In this document: in pieces, positions 1 to 9,287 of the stretch
Layout of the letters: each line of letters starts with the position of its first letter
How positions within the stretch are numbered: position 1 is the stretch's first letter
DNA from: an uncultured Caryophanales bacterium
GTDB lineage: Bacteria; Bacillota_I; Bacilli_A; RF39; UBA660
NCBI GenBank assembly: GCA_947168965.1
Contig: CAMVNW010000005.1
Span: forward strand, 1-45,956
Direction of reading: 5' to 3'
Length of the DNA: 45,956 bases
Program-made: the position numbers and the translations under genes
Notes under the pieces: generated by a model
The model's database searches: none
The model's input: only the letters and a program-made list of their open reading frames with translations
What the model was told of the DNA's origin: nothing

Positions 1-101
1 TTAGCCTTTATTTTTCTTAAAATAGGAATTAAAAATATACCACAAACAACAGAAACAATAAATCCTATAAACATAACCAAAATAGAAAGAGTTAAAACCA
101 T
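1..101 (-). CDS. mraY: Phospho-N-acetylmuramoyl-pentapeptide transferase, N-terminal fragment (truncated by window edge)
   Basis: Reverse translation MVLTLSILVMFIGFIVSVVCGIFLIPILRKIKA; AGGAGGAAT Shine-Dalgarno upstream; follows an FtsI-like PBP on the same strand; MraY-like 'IPILRKIK'. Confidence 0.65.
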   Translation of the reverse strand, partial: MVLTLSILVMFIGFIVSVVCGIFLIPILRKIKA

Positions 102-102
102 A

Positions 103-2028
103 TTATTCCTCCTCTAAATAAAGACGTACAACATCCCCTTCTAAAATCTTTTCACCAGCACTAGGAGACATATAACTTACAATATTACCACTACCAGAAA
201 ACTCTAAAGAAAAATCAGAAAGTAACTTCTTAGCGTCACTAATATCCATACCTACAACATTTGGAATTTCCTTATAATGTTTTTCACCAACTTTATAATT
301 CTTCTCACCTGCATCACTTCTTTTCTCAATTCCTAAAGCACTTATAGAATCAACCAATATATTACGAGCAATAGGAGCTGCGACAGTACCACCATACTGT
401 GAAACTCCCTTAGCGTTATCCACAGCAACATAAACAATAACTTGCGGATCATCAGCAGGTAAAAAACCTATAAAACTAGTAATATAATTACCAACCATAT
501 AATGACCATCACGAACCTTCTGAGCAGTACCAGTTTTGCCACCAACACGATATCCATCTATAAAAGCATTTCTACCAGTTCCATTCTGAACAACACTCTC
601 TAAAGCATACTTAACTATATCACTAGAATCTTTAGAAATAACCTGACGCACTACAGTAGGTTTATTCTCCATAACAACACTATTAGTCTCAGGTTCATTT
701 AAACTCTTAACAATATAAGGCTTATATAAAACTCCACCATTAATAGCGGCGCTAACAGCAGTTATCTGTTGAATAGGAGTAACACTTACACCTTGGCCAA
801 AAGCAGTAGTAGCTAACTCAACAGGCCCTACTCGGTCCATATTGAATAATATACCACTGCTTTCACCATTCAAGTCCACTCCAGTCTTAACTCCAAAACC
901 AAAATCACGAATATATTGAAACAACTTCTCCTTACCTAACTTCAAACCCAAATTAACAAAACCCGGATTGCATGAATTCTCAACAACCTGCAAATAAGTT
1001 TGATCACCATGACCACCATGTTTCCAACAATGTAAAGTAGCTCCCTCTACAGTAACAGCCCCACCATCATAAAAATGATCATTATTAAGATCAACAATAC
1101 CCTCATTAACAGAAGCAGAAAGTGTAACAATCTTAAAAGTACTACCAGGCTCATAAGTCATCCAAATAGGAAGATTACGATTGATCTCTTCAACACTATA
1201 ATTACTATAATTACTAGGAGAAAAACTAGGACGCGAAGCAATTGCCAAAATCTCACCAGTATTAGGATTCATAGCTATTCCCCAAGCACCATCAGGATTA
1301 TACTTACTAACTACATTATCAAGTTCCCTCTCCATAGAAGCTTGAATATCGTAATTGATAGTCAAAGTCATATTAACACCATCTTGAGGTTGTTCATATA
1401 TTTCTGATAATTCAAGCTTATTCCCTTTCGCATCACTAAAATACTTAATCGCACCATAACTACCAGTTAAATACTGATCATAGATTAACTCTAACCCAGC
1501 TAAACCTTGATTATCAATTCCTACAAATCCAAGAGTATGAGAAAGCATAGTATCATTTGGATAATATCTCTTAGACTCCTTTACCAAATAAACACCAGGT
1601 AATTTTAAATCATTAATCTTATCCGCAACATCATAACTAAGTCTCCTACCCTCAGGATGAACACGTTCAATAGATGCAATCTTCATAACATGCTTCATCA
1701 TATCATCCTTTGAAACACCTAAAATAAGAGCCAACTTACTAGCTGTACCCTCTTTATCCTTAATTTGATTAGGAATCAAAACCAAAGAAGTAGTTGTAAT
1801 ATTATCAGCTAAAACCTTTCCATTAATATCATATATAATTCCCCTATTCGCTTCTATAGGAAGATTTCTACTCCATAAACTAGATGCATAACCATTCAAC
1901 TTTTTATAAGAAATAACTTGAATATAAAAAACTTTACCAATTATTAATAAAAATAAAAAAACAATTACTAATAAAACTATTCTAATCCTTACATGAATAT
2001 TTTTAAAAAACACTAGTATCACCCACAT
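103..2028 (-). CDS. Class B penicillin-binding protein (FtsI/PBP2x/SpoVD-like) with one C-terminal PASTA domain
   Basis: STFK (PGSTFKIVT), SCN, KTGTAQ motifs; N-terminal TM helix; C-terminal PASTA-like IPNVVGMDISDAKKLL. Confidence 0.93.
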   Translation of the reverse strand: MWVILVFFKNIHVRIRIVLLVIVFLFLLIIGKVFYIQVISYKKLNGYASSLWSRNLPIEANRGIIYDINGKVLADNITTTSLVLIPNQIKDKEGTASKLALILGVSKDDMMKHVMKIASIERVHPEGRRLSYDVADKINDLKLPGVYLVKESKRYYPNDTMLSHTLGFVGIDNQGLAGLELIYDQYLTGSYGAIKYFSDAKGNKLELSEIYEQPQDGVNMTLTINYDIQASMERELDNVVSKYNPDGAWGIAMNPNTGEILAIASRPSFSPSNYSNYSVEEINRNLPIWMTYEPGSTFKIVTLSASVNEGIVDLNNDHFYDGGAVTVEGATLHCWKHGGHGDQTYLQVVENSCNPGFVNLGLKLGKEKLFQYIRDFGFGVKTGVDLNGESSGILFNMDRVGPVELATTAFGQGVSVTPIQQITAVSAAINGGVLYKPYIVKSLNEPETNSVVMENKPTVVRQVISKDSSDIVKYALESVVQNGTGRNAFIDGYRVGGKTGTAQKVRDGHYMVGNYITSFIGFLPADDPQVIVYVAVDNAKGVSQYGGTVAAPIARNILVDSISALGIEKRSDAGEKNYKVGEKHYKEIPNVVGMDISDAKKLLSDFSLEFSGSGNIVSYMSPSAGEKILEGDVVRLYLEEE

Positions 2029-2047
2029 AATTATATGTAGTCAAAAG

Positions 2048-2068
2048 AAAAAAAGACTATAAAGTCTT
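2048..2068 (-). terminator. Intrinsic terminator after ugd
   Basis: Minus strand AAGACT-TTAT-AGTCTT followed by TTTTT; overlaps the ugd stop codon. Confidence 0.6.
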
Positions 2069-3233
2069 AATCTCTATTATAAATATCTCTAGTATATATG
2101 TCCTTTGTAAAAAATTTAAAACAAGAATCATATCTATTTGCAACTATAACATCGCACATATCATTAAATTTAACCAAATCATTTACAATTTCACAACCCA
2201 TAAATTCGAAACTATCCATCATAGGCTCATAAATAATAACCTTGATTCCACCAGAAATAAATCTATTAATTAAATCAAGAACAGAACTATCCCTAAAATT
2301 ATCAGAATTAGATTTCATAATTAACCTATAAATACCAACAACACCAGGATTTTTAGAAAGAACCATATCTGCTATATGATTTTTTCTAGTATCATTAGAC
2401 TTAACTATCGCCTCTATCAAATTTTGAGGAATATTCCTGTAATTTGACAACAATTGTTTTGTATCCTTAGGTAAACAATATCCACCATACCCAAATGAAG
2501 GATTATTATAATGTTCACCAATTCTAGGATCTAAACAAACACCTTCAATTATATCTTTAGCATTTAACCCCTTTACTTCAGCATATGTATCCAACTCATT
2601 AAAAAATGAAACCCTTAATGCTAAATATGTATTCGCAAATAACTTAACAGCCTCAGCCTCTGTAGAATCCATATATTTAACTACTACATCAGGTTTTAAA
2701 CATGCTTTCCTAAGTAAATCACCAAATCTAATAGCTTCTTTAGTTTTATCGCCAACAATAATTCTAGAAGGATATAAATTATCATATAAAGCCTTGCCTT
2801 CTCTTAAAAACTCTGGAGAAAAAATAATATTACTTATATTATACTTTTTCTTAATACTATTAACAAATCCAACAGGAATAGTAGACTTAATAACTATAGT
2901 AGTATCCAAATGCATATTAATAACCTTCAAAATAATATCTTCAACACTCGAAGTATCAAAATAACCTTCAATTTCATTATAATTAGTAGGCGTACAAATT
3001 ATAATAAAATCAGCCTCACTAAAAGCACTCTCATAATCAAGAGTTGCAGTTAAATTTAAATTTTTCTCATTAAAATATTTTTCAATATATTCATCATTAA
3101 TTGGAGAAATTCTATTATTAATCATTTCTACCTTTTCAGGTAAAATATCAAAAATATATACATTATTTTTTACACTAAGTAATGTAGCCAAAGATAAACC
3201 TACATAACCTGCACCTACAACAGTTATTTTCAT
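2067..3233 (-). CDS. ugd: UDP-glucose 6-dehydrogenase family
   Basis: MKITVVGAGYVGLSLA Rossmann motif; GYGGYCLPKDTKQL catalytic Cys motif; C-terminal VYTRDI-like sequence. Confidence 0.9.
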   Translation of the reverse strand: MKITVVGAGYVGLSLATLLSVKNNVYIFDILPEKVEMINNRISPINDEYIEKYFNEKNLNLTATLDYESAFSEADFIIICTPTNYNEIEGYFDTSSVEDIILKVINMHLDTTIVIKSTIPVGFVNSIKKKYNISNIIFSPEFLREGKALYDNLYPSRIIVGDKTKEAIRFGDLLRKACLKPDVVVKYMDSTEAEAVKLFANTYLALRVSFFNELDTYAEVKGLNAKDIIEGVCLDPRIGEHYNNPSFGYGGYCLPKDTKQLLSNYRNIPQNLIEAIVKSNDTRKNHIADMVLSKNPGVVGIYRLIMKSNSDNFRDSSVLDLINRFISGGIKVIIYEPMMDSFEFMGCEIVNDLVKFNDMCDVIVANRYDSCFKFFTKDIYTRDIYNRD

Positions 3234-3247
3234 ACAAAACTCCCTAC

Positions 3248-4207
3248 TTAATTATTTTTATACCACTCCACAAACCTCTTCACTCCATCTAAAAAAGAAA
3301 CCTTCGGTTCATATCCTATTATTCTTCTTGCCTTATCAATTGAAGCATATGTCATATTAACATCCCCCAGCTGCATAGGTAACTGAATAACTTCGGGTTC
3401 AACATCCAATACCTCACCTATAGTATTAATCATATCTTTAAGAGAAATGGGATTAGAACTTCCTATATTAAAAATCTCATAAACATTACTATTGCATTCA
3501 ATATAATTTACAGATTTTATAATTCCATCTATAACATCATCAATATATGTATAATCTCTTAATGTAGTACCATCGCCATACATTGTAACAGGCTCATTAT
3601 TGATAATTAGATTTGTAAACTTGTTAATAGCAAGATCAGGCCTTTGACGTGGACCATAAACAGTAAAAAAACGTAACAATACCATATTAAAATCATATAA
3701 ATTATGATATACATATCCCATAATCTCGTTAGATTTCTTAGAAGCCGCATAAGGACTTATTGGATAATCTACACACATATTCTCAGTAAATGGGTAATCT
3801 TTACAATTACCATATACACTGCTAGAAGAAGCCATTATTATTTTTTTTAAATTATGATTCTTCATTTCTTCAAAAATATTTTGAGTGCCTATACAATTTA
3901 CATCCAAATATAACTGTGGATTATCAATAGAAGTTCTAACACCAGCCAATGCAGCTAAATGAATAACAAAATCAATATTATTACATTCAAATACTTGTCT
4001 TATTTTTTCTCTATCTCTAATATCACCAATATAAAGTTTATAATTTGGATTACATTTAAAATTTTCAATATTTCTTTCCTTTAATTTAGGATCATAAGAA
4101 TCACAAAAATTATCAATAGTAACAACCTTATGTCCTAACTTTAATAACCTATCAGTAAGATTTGAACCAATAAAACCAGCACCACCAGTTATAAAAAATG
4201 TCTTCAT
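3248..4207 (-). CDS. NAD-dependent sugar epimerase, UDP-glucuronate 4-epimerase-like
   Basis: TGGAGFIGSNL; SSSSVYGNCKDYPFTE...YAASK SDR active site; RFFTVYGPRQRPDLAI. Confidence 0.85.
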   Translation of the reverse strand: MKTFFITGGAGFIGSNLTDRLLKLGHKVVTIDNFCDSYDPKLKERNIENFKCNPNYKLYIGDIRDREKIRQVFECNNIDFVIHLAALAGVRTSIDNPQLYLDVNCIGTQNIFEEMKNHNLKKIIMASSSSVYGNCKDYPFTENMCVDYPISPYAASKKSNEIMGYVYHNLYDFNMVLLRFFTVYGPRQRPDLAINKFTNLIINNEPVTMYGDGTTLRDYTYIDDVIDGIIKSVNYIECNSNVYEIFNIGSSNPISLKDMINTIGEVLDVEPEVIQLPMQLGDVNMTYASIDKARRIIGYEPKVSFLDGVKRFVEWYKNN

Positions 4208-4219
4208 ATCTTAACCTCC

Positions 4220-4249
4220 AAAAAAAACTGATATAAAATATTATATCAG
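4220..4249 (-). terminator. Intrinsic terminator / possible attenuator upstream of the epimerase
   Basis: Perfect 9-bp hairpin CTGATATAA-TATT-TTATATCAG on minus strand followed by 8 T, abutting the GGAGG SD of the epimerase. Confidence 0.6.
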
Positions 4250-4263
4250 TAATATACTAAAAA

Positions 4264-5814
4264 TTAAACTTTTTTATTAACAGTTTTATCATATAACCTG
4301 TATATATTTAATAAAATAAATATACTTTGTAATATATATACATTTCCTAAATACAAATATCGTATAGTAGGAAAGGCAGTCGCATTTGTATAAGCAACAC
4401 CTGAAATAATAATAAAATATATAATTGTAGTTATAGAAAGAAACAAATTTAATTTATCCTTCCTCTTAATATTTTTAAAGAATACAATTAAACTAATAGG
4501 CGTAAAAACTAAAGTTAAATATTTATATAATAACCTAATCACTTCATACCTAAAATCGTTTTGCTTTACAATATTCTCTGTTTTACGATAATTGTGATAA
4601 ACAATCTTATATGCATAATATTCTTCATCAAAGGCATCAAAATTATAACCTTCAAATACTTTAACATTTTTATAGCTACTAGTATAAGCAATAATATCAA
4701 TAAAACTTTTTGGTAACTCTTTTAAACCCTCAAAAGTAGGCCTATTAAGAAGTATGGATGGAAAAACAAATTCACTTTTAAAAGTACCATTATCAAATAA
4801 ATTATCTATCTCAGCACCTAAGTTTTTATAATATAAATCTTCCTCATGTCCATCTTTAAATTCATTTTTTTCATTAATCCAATAACGTAAATACCATATA
4901 ATATTACCATTATGTATTTCACCATTAGAATCACTTAATCTCTCATACTTTTTATCTATCTCTTCTTTAGTTAAATTAAAAGTTTCCGTATTATCAATTA
5001 AACTATAAAAAGTACTTTTAGGAATAGAAACCTTATCAATTTTCTCAGAATCTTTTATAGATAATATTTTTTTATAAGTATCCTTAAATGAAGACTTCTG
5101 CAATTCGTTATATGTATATATACCATAATATCTATAATTAATATAAGATACAATATTTAAATTAATTGTCAAAACAACAAATGGTATAAAACCAATAACT
5201 AAAGTTTTAATCCTTTTATCTTTATACAATTTATAAAAAATTAATAAAACAATAACAAAAGACGTCCAAATATTATCTTCTCTTGTTAAACTCATAATAG
5301 AAACAATAAATCCAAGAAAAACATAATTTAATATAGATTGTTTATCATTAGATATAATTCTTATAACAACACCCAAAAATAATAACAATTCAGTAACAGA
5401 CAAAGAATTCCTATATAAACGAGAAAATAAATCACTTGAATAACTGATTGGATTAAATAATATAAGAACATATATTAAAAATAAAACTTTTTTACTTTTA
5501 ACAATTTTACTTAAAGAACTAATAAAATAAACACATGACAAAATATATAATAAAGTAAATAAAACACTATAACTAATTTTTAATAAATGTGATAAAGCTA
5601 AAGTAAATGGAAAAACAACACCTTTAACTAAGGTAACAGAATCATATGTACCTAAATAATTTCCACTAATTAAATTAGAAAAAAGATTCATCATTAACCT
5701 ATCATCATATCTTAAATTATTAACATAAAAACTAGGCAATTTATAACTCAATAAAAAACGAAATACCCCCATAACTAAAAAACATATTATCCAATATTTT
5801 CTTACAAATTTCAT
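4264..5814 (-). CDS. Polytopic membrane protein, candidate GT-C type glycosyltransferase
   Basis: Many hydrophobic segments, charged loops (RYDDRLMMN, YRNSLSV, TREDNIW), long central hydrophilic loop; next to sugar-nucleotide genes. Confidence 0.5.
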   Translation of the reverse strand: MKFVRKYWIICFLVMGVFRFLLSYKLPSFYVNNLRYDDRLMMNLFSNLISGNYLGTYDSVTLVKGVVFPFTLALSHLLKISYSVLFTLLYILSCVYFISSLSKIVKSKKVLFLIYVLILFNPISYSSDLFSRLYRNSLSVTELLLFLGVVIRIISNDKQSILNYVFLGFIVSIMSLTREDNIWTSFVIVLLIFYKLYKDKRIKTLVIGFIPFVVLTINLNIVSYINYRYYGIYTYNELQKSSFKDTYKKILSIKDSEKIDKVSIPKSTFYSLIDNTETFNLTKEEIDKKYERLSDSNGEIHNGNIIWYLRYWINEKNEFKDGHEEDLYYKNLGAEIDNLFDNGTFKSEFVFPSILLNRPTFEGLKELPKSFIDIIAYTSSYKNVKVFEGYNFDAFDEEYYAYKIVYHNYRKTENIVKQNDFRYEVIRLLYKYLTLVFTPISLIVFFKNIKRKDKLNLFLSITTIIYFIIISGVAYTNATAFPTIRYLYLGNVYILQSIFILLNIYRLYDKTVNKKV

Positions 5815-5878
5815 ATCTAACCACCATAATTAATTCACATAATTACAACAAAACTATTTATTCAAATTAAAACAAAAG

Positions 5879-5897
5879 TGTACGTATTACACGTACA
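5879..5897 (-). terminator. Hairpin after giant prepilin gene
   Basis: TGTACGT-ATTAC-ACGTACA inverted repeat, T-rich flank on both strands. Confidence 0.5.
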
Positions 5898-5943
5898 TTT
5901 TTTATCATTGAAATATTCAATATCATTCAAAATAAATATATCA

Positions 5944-7662
5944 CTATTCATAACAAGATATTTCGCCACTACTAGATACAACACAAAATGTTGTACTATT
6001 ATCTTCTTCATATAGAATTTCAACTTCACCTGTAGGACGTACAGTAATAAAGAACTTATCATCTCCTGTTTGAGAATACTCTTCACCTTCATCTACTTCA
6101 CCAAATATAGTATCTAAAACCGATAAATTAGACTCATATGAAGAACCATCTGTAGTACCCTCTAAACAAAATGGAGTACCATCCTTTATTCCGCACACAA
6201 ATGCCCTATCTATTTTTCCATTATTATCTAAAAGATGACCTAAAAATATATTCTTACCTACTTCGTCATATATTTTATATTTATGAATATCACTTGTTAA
6301 TTCTGCATATTCTTCCGGAAAATCACCTAAATTATCCTTTAAATACTTTGAATCAGTATAATATGCATATAAACAATTATCACCACAAGGTTTAGGATAA
6401 TCTAAATCTAAACCAGAAGCTTCTTGTATACTAGATGTAGGTACTTCTATAACAGGACGAATACCAATATCACTAACTTCATATGATACACCATACACAG
6501 CATCAATCAAACCCGAGTGAATATAAAATACAAAAGTATTATCATATGCTGTTCCTAACCAAGTATTCCCTTTAGCAACAAAGCCACTACAAGTATTATC
6601 TGGCCCTGGCCAACCTTCAGTATATGAACAACCTAAATCCACTGCTTCTTCTAATGATAGTAATCTGGCTTTTATTGTTGAAGGAGCACCCATTTTTATT
6701 AGCTTATCTTTATAATCCTCAACAAATGGATAAATCTCACTATTTTCATCATACACATAAGGAAATGGATTTTCATAATGTGTTTCCTCATAAGTTTTAC
6801 CACTAGGATACGTTACAGTTTCCGTAATTGATTTACCATAATATTTATAAGTTCCATCTAGACCAACCTTATTTCTCCAATATGCATAATCATTTTCTTC
6901 ATCCCACCACGAAAAAAGAGGAAATGAACCATATCTATACCCACAGTCATCATATCCACACGCAACAAATCCTATATATCCATTTGCCTGAATACCAAGT
7001 GGAATATTAGGATCATAATCCATATCTCTTTGAATATCAGAACCATCTCTTTCAAAAACATAATTTGATAAAGATATATTTAAATGATATTTAGCAAGTA
7101 AAACTGTTTTACCATTTTCAGAATTATCACTACTTACAACATAAAATTTTTCAGTGTCTCCAATTATTACCATATCACCAGGTTGTAAATTGCCTTTTTC
7201 ACCATCAATTATTGCAATAGCAGGATTCAATATATCACACTTATTTTTTACTGGTTCAAGAACCTCACTATTTTTAATCGGAACAGCATATTCATCAAAT
7301 TGCAAACAACCATTACTTATTTCACTTTCAACAATATTTACAAACCCACCATCTGGTTTCTTACCATTAAAACCAATAGTATATACAACATCATTTCCTA
7401 AAGGATTAATTCCTGATAAAAAACCATCATCGTTTACAGTATATCTACCATCAAACTCAAAATTTCCATTTTCACCCATTAAATTTGTATAATAATATTT
7501 ATTTACTGAATCTTTATACCCATATGCAGAACTCTTTGCTGCACCTTTTTTAGCATTATCAATTACATTAAGTATTACAGGAACTGTAATAACAGCAATT
7601 ATAGCTAATATAACAATAATAGCTAATAACTCTATTAATGTAAAACCATTATATTTTTTCAT
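5944..7662 (-). CDS. Large prepilin/pseudopilin-like protein (572 aa) with extended, Cys-containing C-terminal modules
   Basis: Class III signal MKKYNGFTLIELLAIIVILAIIAVITVPVI; downstream 'GDMVIIGDTEKFYVVSSDN...ARLLSLEEAVDLGCSY...IGIRPVIEV' and 'FCLEGTTDGSSYESNLSVL...FCVVSSSGEISCYE' modules. Confidence 0.85.
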   Translation of the reverse strand: MKKYNGFTLIELLAIIVILAIIAVITVPVILNVIDNAKKGAAKSSAYGYKDSVNKYYYTNLMGENGNFEFDGRYTVNDDGFLSGINPLGNDVVYTIGFNGKKPDGGFVNIVESEISNGCLQFDEYAVPIKNSEVLEPVKNKCDILNPAIAIIDGEKGNLQPGDMVIIGDTEKFYVVSSDNSENGKTVLLAKYHLNISLSNYVFERDGSDIQRDMDYDPNIPLGIQANGYIGFVACGYDDCGYRYGSFPLFSWWDEENDYAYWRNKVGLDGTYKYYGKSITETVTYPSGKTYEETHYENPFPYVYDENSEIYPFVEDYKDKLIKMGAPSTIKARLLSLEEAVDLGCSYTEGWPGPDNTCSGFVAKGNTWLGTAYDNTFVFYIHSGLIDAVYGVSYEVSDIGIRPVIEVPTSSIQEASGLDLDYPKPCGDNCLYAYYTDSKYLKDNLGDFPEEYAELTSDIHKYKIYDEVGKNIFLGHLLDNNGKIDRAFVCGIKDGTPFCLEGTTDGSSYESNLSVLDTIFGEVDEGEEYSQTGDDKFFITVRPTGEVEILYEEDNSTTFCVVSSSGEISCYE

Positions 7663-7740
7663 AAATCTATTTCCCCTATCTTTCTAAATATAGTATACAA
7701 AAAAAACTAATAAAAGTAAAGAAAAAAATCACACCATAAT

Positions 7741-8604
7741 TTACTTGTCCATTATTTGTTTCAATAAAACAGCAAGCAATCCAATTGAAAAAACAATTAT
7801 TGAAACAAGTAACCCACCTATTCCTAAAATATAACCAGCACGTATATTTAAAAAATGAGAAAAAATAAATCCAACAACAGATAAAAAAACACATAAAAAA
7901 GATAATAAAGAAAAAATCTTAAATGGATTATAATAAACACTAGACTCAATAACATAACGGAGCAATCTAACAGAATCCTTAAACAATCTAACCTTAGTTT
8001 TTCCATGCCTTTTTCGATAAGGAATATCTATATAACAAACAAACAAGGAATTCATCATATATGCTAACGTTTGAGAAGTGGTAAAACTAAAAGTATTACA
8101 CAGTTTAGGGAAAAACTTAACAACAGTTGATTTATCAAATACTCTTAAACCAGAATTAATATCCTTAATACTTCTACCAGTAACAAACTCAACAATTCTT
8201 TTTAAAATTTTTCTCAATATATTCTTAAAAAAAGACTCCTTATAAAACTTACCAGTTCTTGATCCAACAACAAGATCATAACCTTCACGCTTCGCCTTTA
8301 ATAATTCAGGTACACTTGAAAAAGGATATGTCATATCAGCATCAGTAATAACTATAATCTCATTTTTAGCATTCATAATTCCCTTTTTTAAAGAATACCC
8401 ATAACCCATATTATGAGGATTAGAAATAACAACAGCACCGTTACTTAAAGCTTCTTCACTTGTTTTATCCGTTGACCCATCATCAACAACAATAATTTCA
8501 GATCCATCATAAAAATTATTTTTTTTCATAACCTTAACAATTTCAGAAATAGTTTTTCCAACAACACCTTCTTCATTGTAAGCTGGTATTATAACAGATA
8601 TCAT
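7741..8604 (-). CDS. GT2 glycosyltransferase, dolichyl/polyprenyl-phosphate sugar synthase-like
   Basis: ISVIIPAYNEEGVVGKTI, VVDDGSTDKT, ITDADMTYPF; C-terminal TM helices. Confidence 0.88.
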   Translation of the reverse strand: MISVIIPAYNEEGVVGKTISEIVKVMKKNNFYDGSEIIVVDDGSTDKTSEEALSNGAVVISNPHNMGYGYSLKKGIMNAKNEIIVITDADMTYPFSSVPELLKAKREGYDLVVGSRTGKFYKESFFKNILRKILKRIVEFVTGRSIKDINSGLRVFDKSTVVKFFPKLCNTFSFTTSQTLAYMMNSLFVCYIDIPYRKRHGKTKVRLFKDSVRLLRYVIESSVYYNPFKIFSLLSFLCVFLSVVGFIFSHFLNIRAGYILGIGGLLVSIIVFSIGLLAVLLKQIMDK

Positions 8605-8664
8605 ACAAACCCTCCATTTTAATATACAAATATATTATCATAAAATATATTAACATACAATAAA

Positions 8665-8690
8665 ACTTAATTAAAAAATCTTAATTAAGT
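8665..8690 (-). terminator. Intrinsic terminator
   Basis: Perfect 10-bp stem ACTTAATTAA/TTAATTAAGT, overlapping the stop of the kinase gene. Confidence 0.5.
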
Positions 8691-9250
8691 TTATCAGCAA
8701 TTTCATTTATATAATAATCAAAATCATCTAATTCACCATTATGAATAATTCTATAAGTATATTGATAAGAGGAAAAAGAAGTATACTTTACCCTATTTAT
8801 CAAAACATCTATAGTAAATAATGATAATCTTTTCTCAAATTTCAACCTATTTACCAATCTAGATAATTTAATATCTAAATCACCGTCAATAAAAAAACTA
8901 TAATCGCAATCACTAAAGATCCCTAAAAAAGGTAAAAGAAAACCATCAATAATCAATACATCAGTATCACAATTTTTAATAAATTTTTCAATATCATTAT
9001 TAATAAAAGGTACTAATATATTAATCCAATTTAAAACATCATCTTGATTATCATAAACATTATTTAACCAATACGAACCATCATCGCAAACAACTAATTC
9101 ATCAATAATTTTATTTTTATTACTAAGTAAATGCTTAATCATAAAATTATCAACATGTAAAACAATAGAATTCGTAATTTTTGATCCTAATAAGTCAGAA
9201 AAAGTACTTTTTCCACTGCCACTTCCACCACTAACACCAATAATTATCAT
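8681..9250 (-). CDS. P-loop kinase, uridine kinase-like
   Basis: GVSGGSGSGKSTFSDLL Walker A, VLIIDGFLLPF Walker B-like; size and architecture. Confidence 0.65.
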   Translation of the reverse strand: MIIIGVSGGSGSGKSTFSDLLGSKITNSIVLHVDNFMIKHLLSNKNKIIDELVVCDDGSYWLNNVYDNQDDVLNWINILVPFINNDIEKFIKNCDTDVLIIDGFLLPFLGIFSDCDYSFFIDGDLDIKLSRLVNRLKFEKRLSLFTIDVLINRVKYTSFSSYQYTYRIIHNGELDDFDYYINEIADKLN

Positions 9251-9269
9251 AAATACTCCTTTAACATAA

Positions 9270-9287
9270 AAAAGCCAATAGGCTTTT
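9270..9287 (-). terminator. leuS terminator
   Basis: AAAAGCC-TATT-GGCTTTT followed by TT on minus strand. Confidence 0.6.

Noticed and set aside
5862-6092. 76-aa minus ORF overlapping the 3' end of the giant prepilin
   Set aside because: Different frame overlapping the strong prepilin ORF and its terminator; no SD or recognisable motif.
7154-7492. 112-aa plus ORF and neighbouring plus ORFs (6171-7010) antisense to the prepilin
   Set aside because: Low-complexity His/Tyr/Asn-rich shadows of the minus-strand gene.
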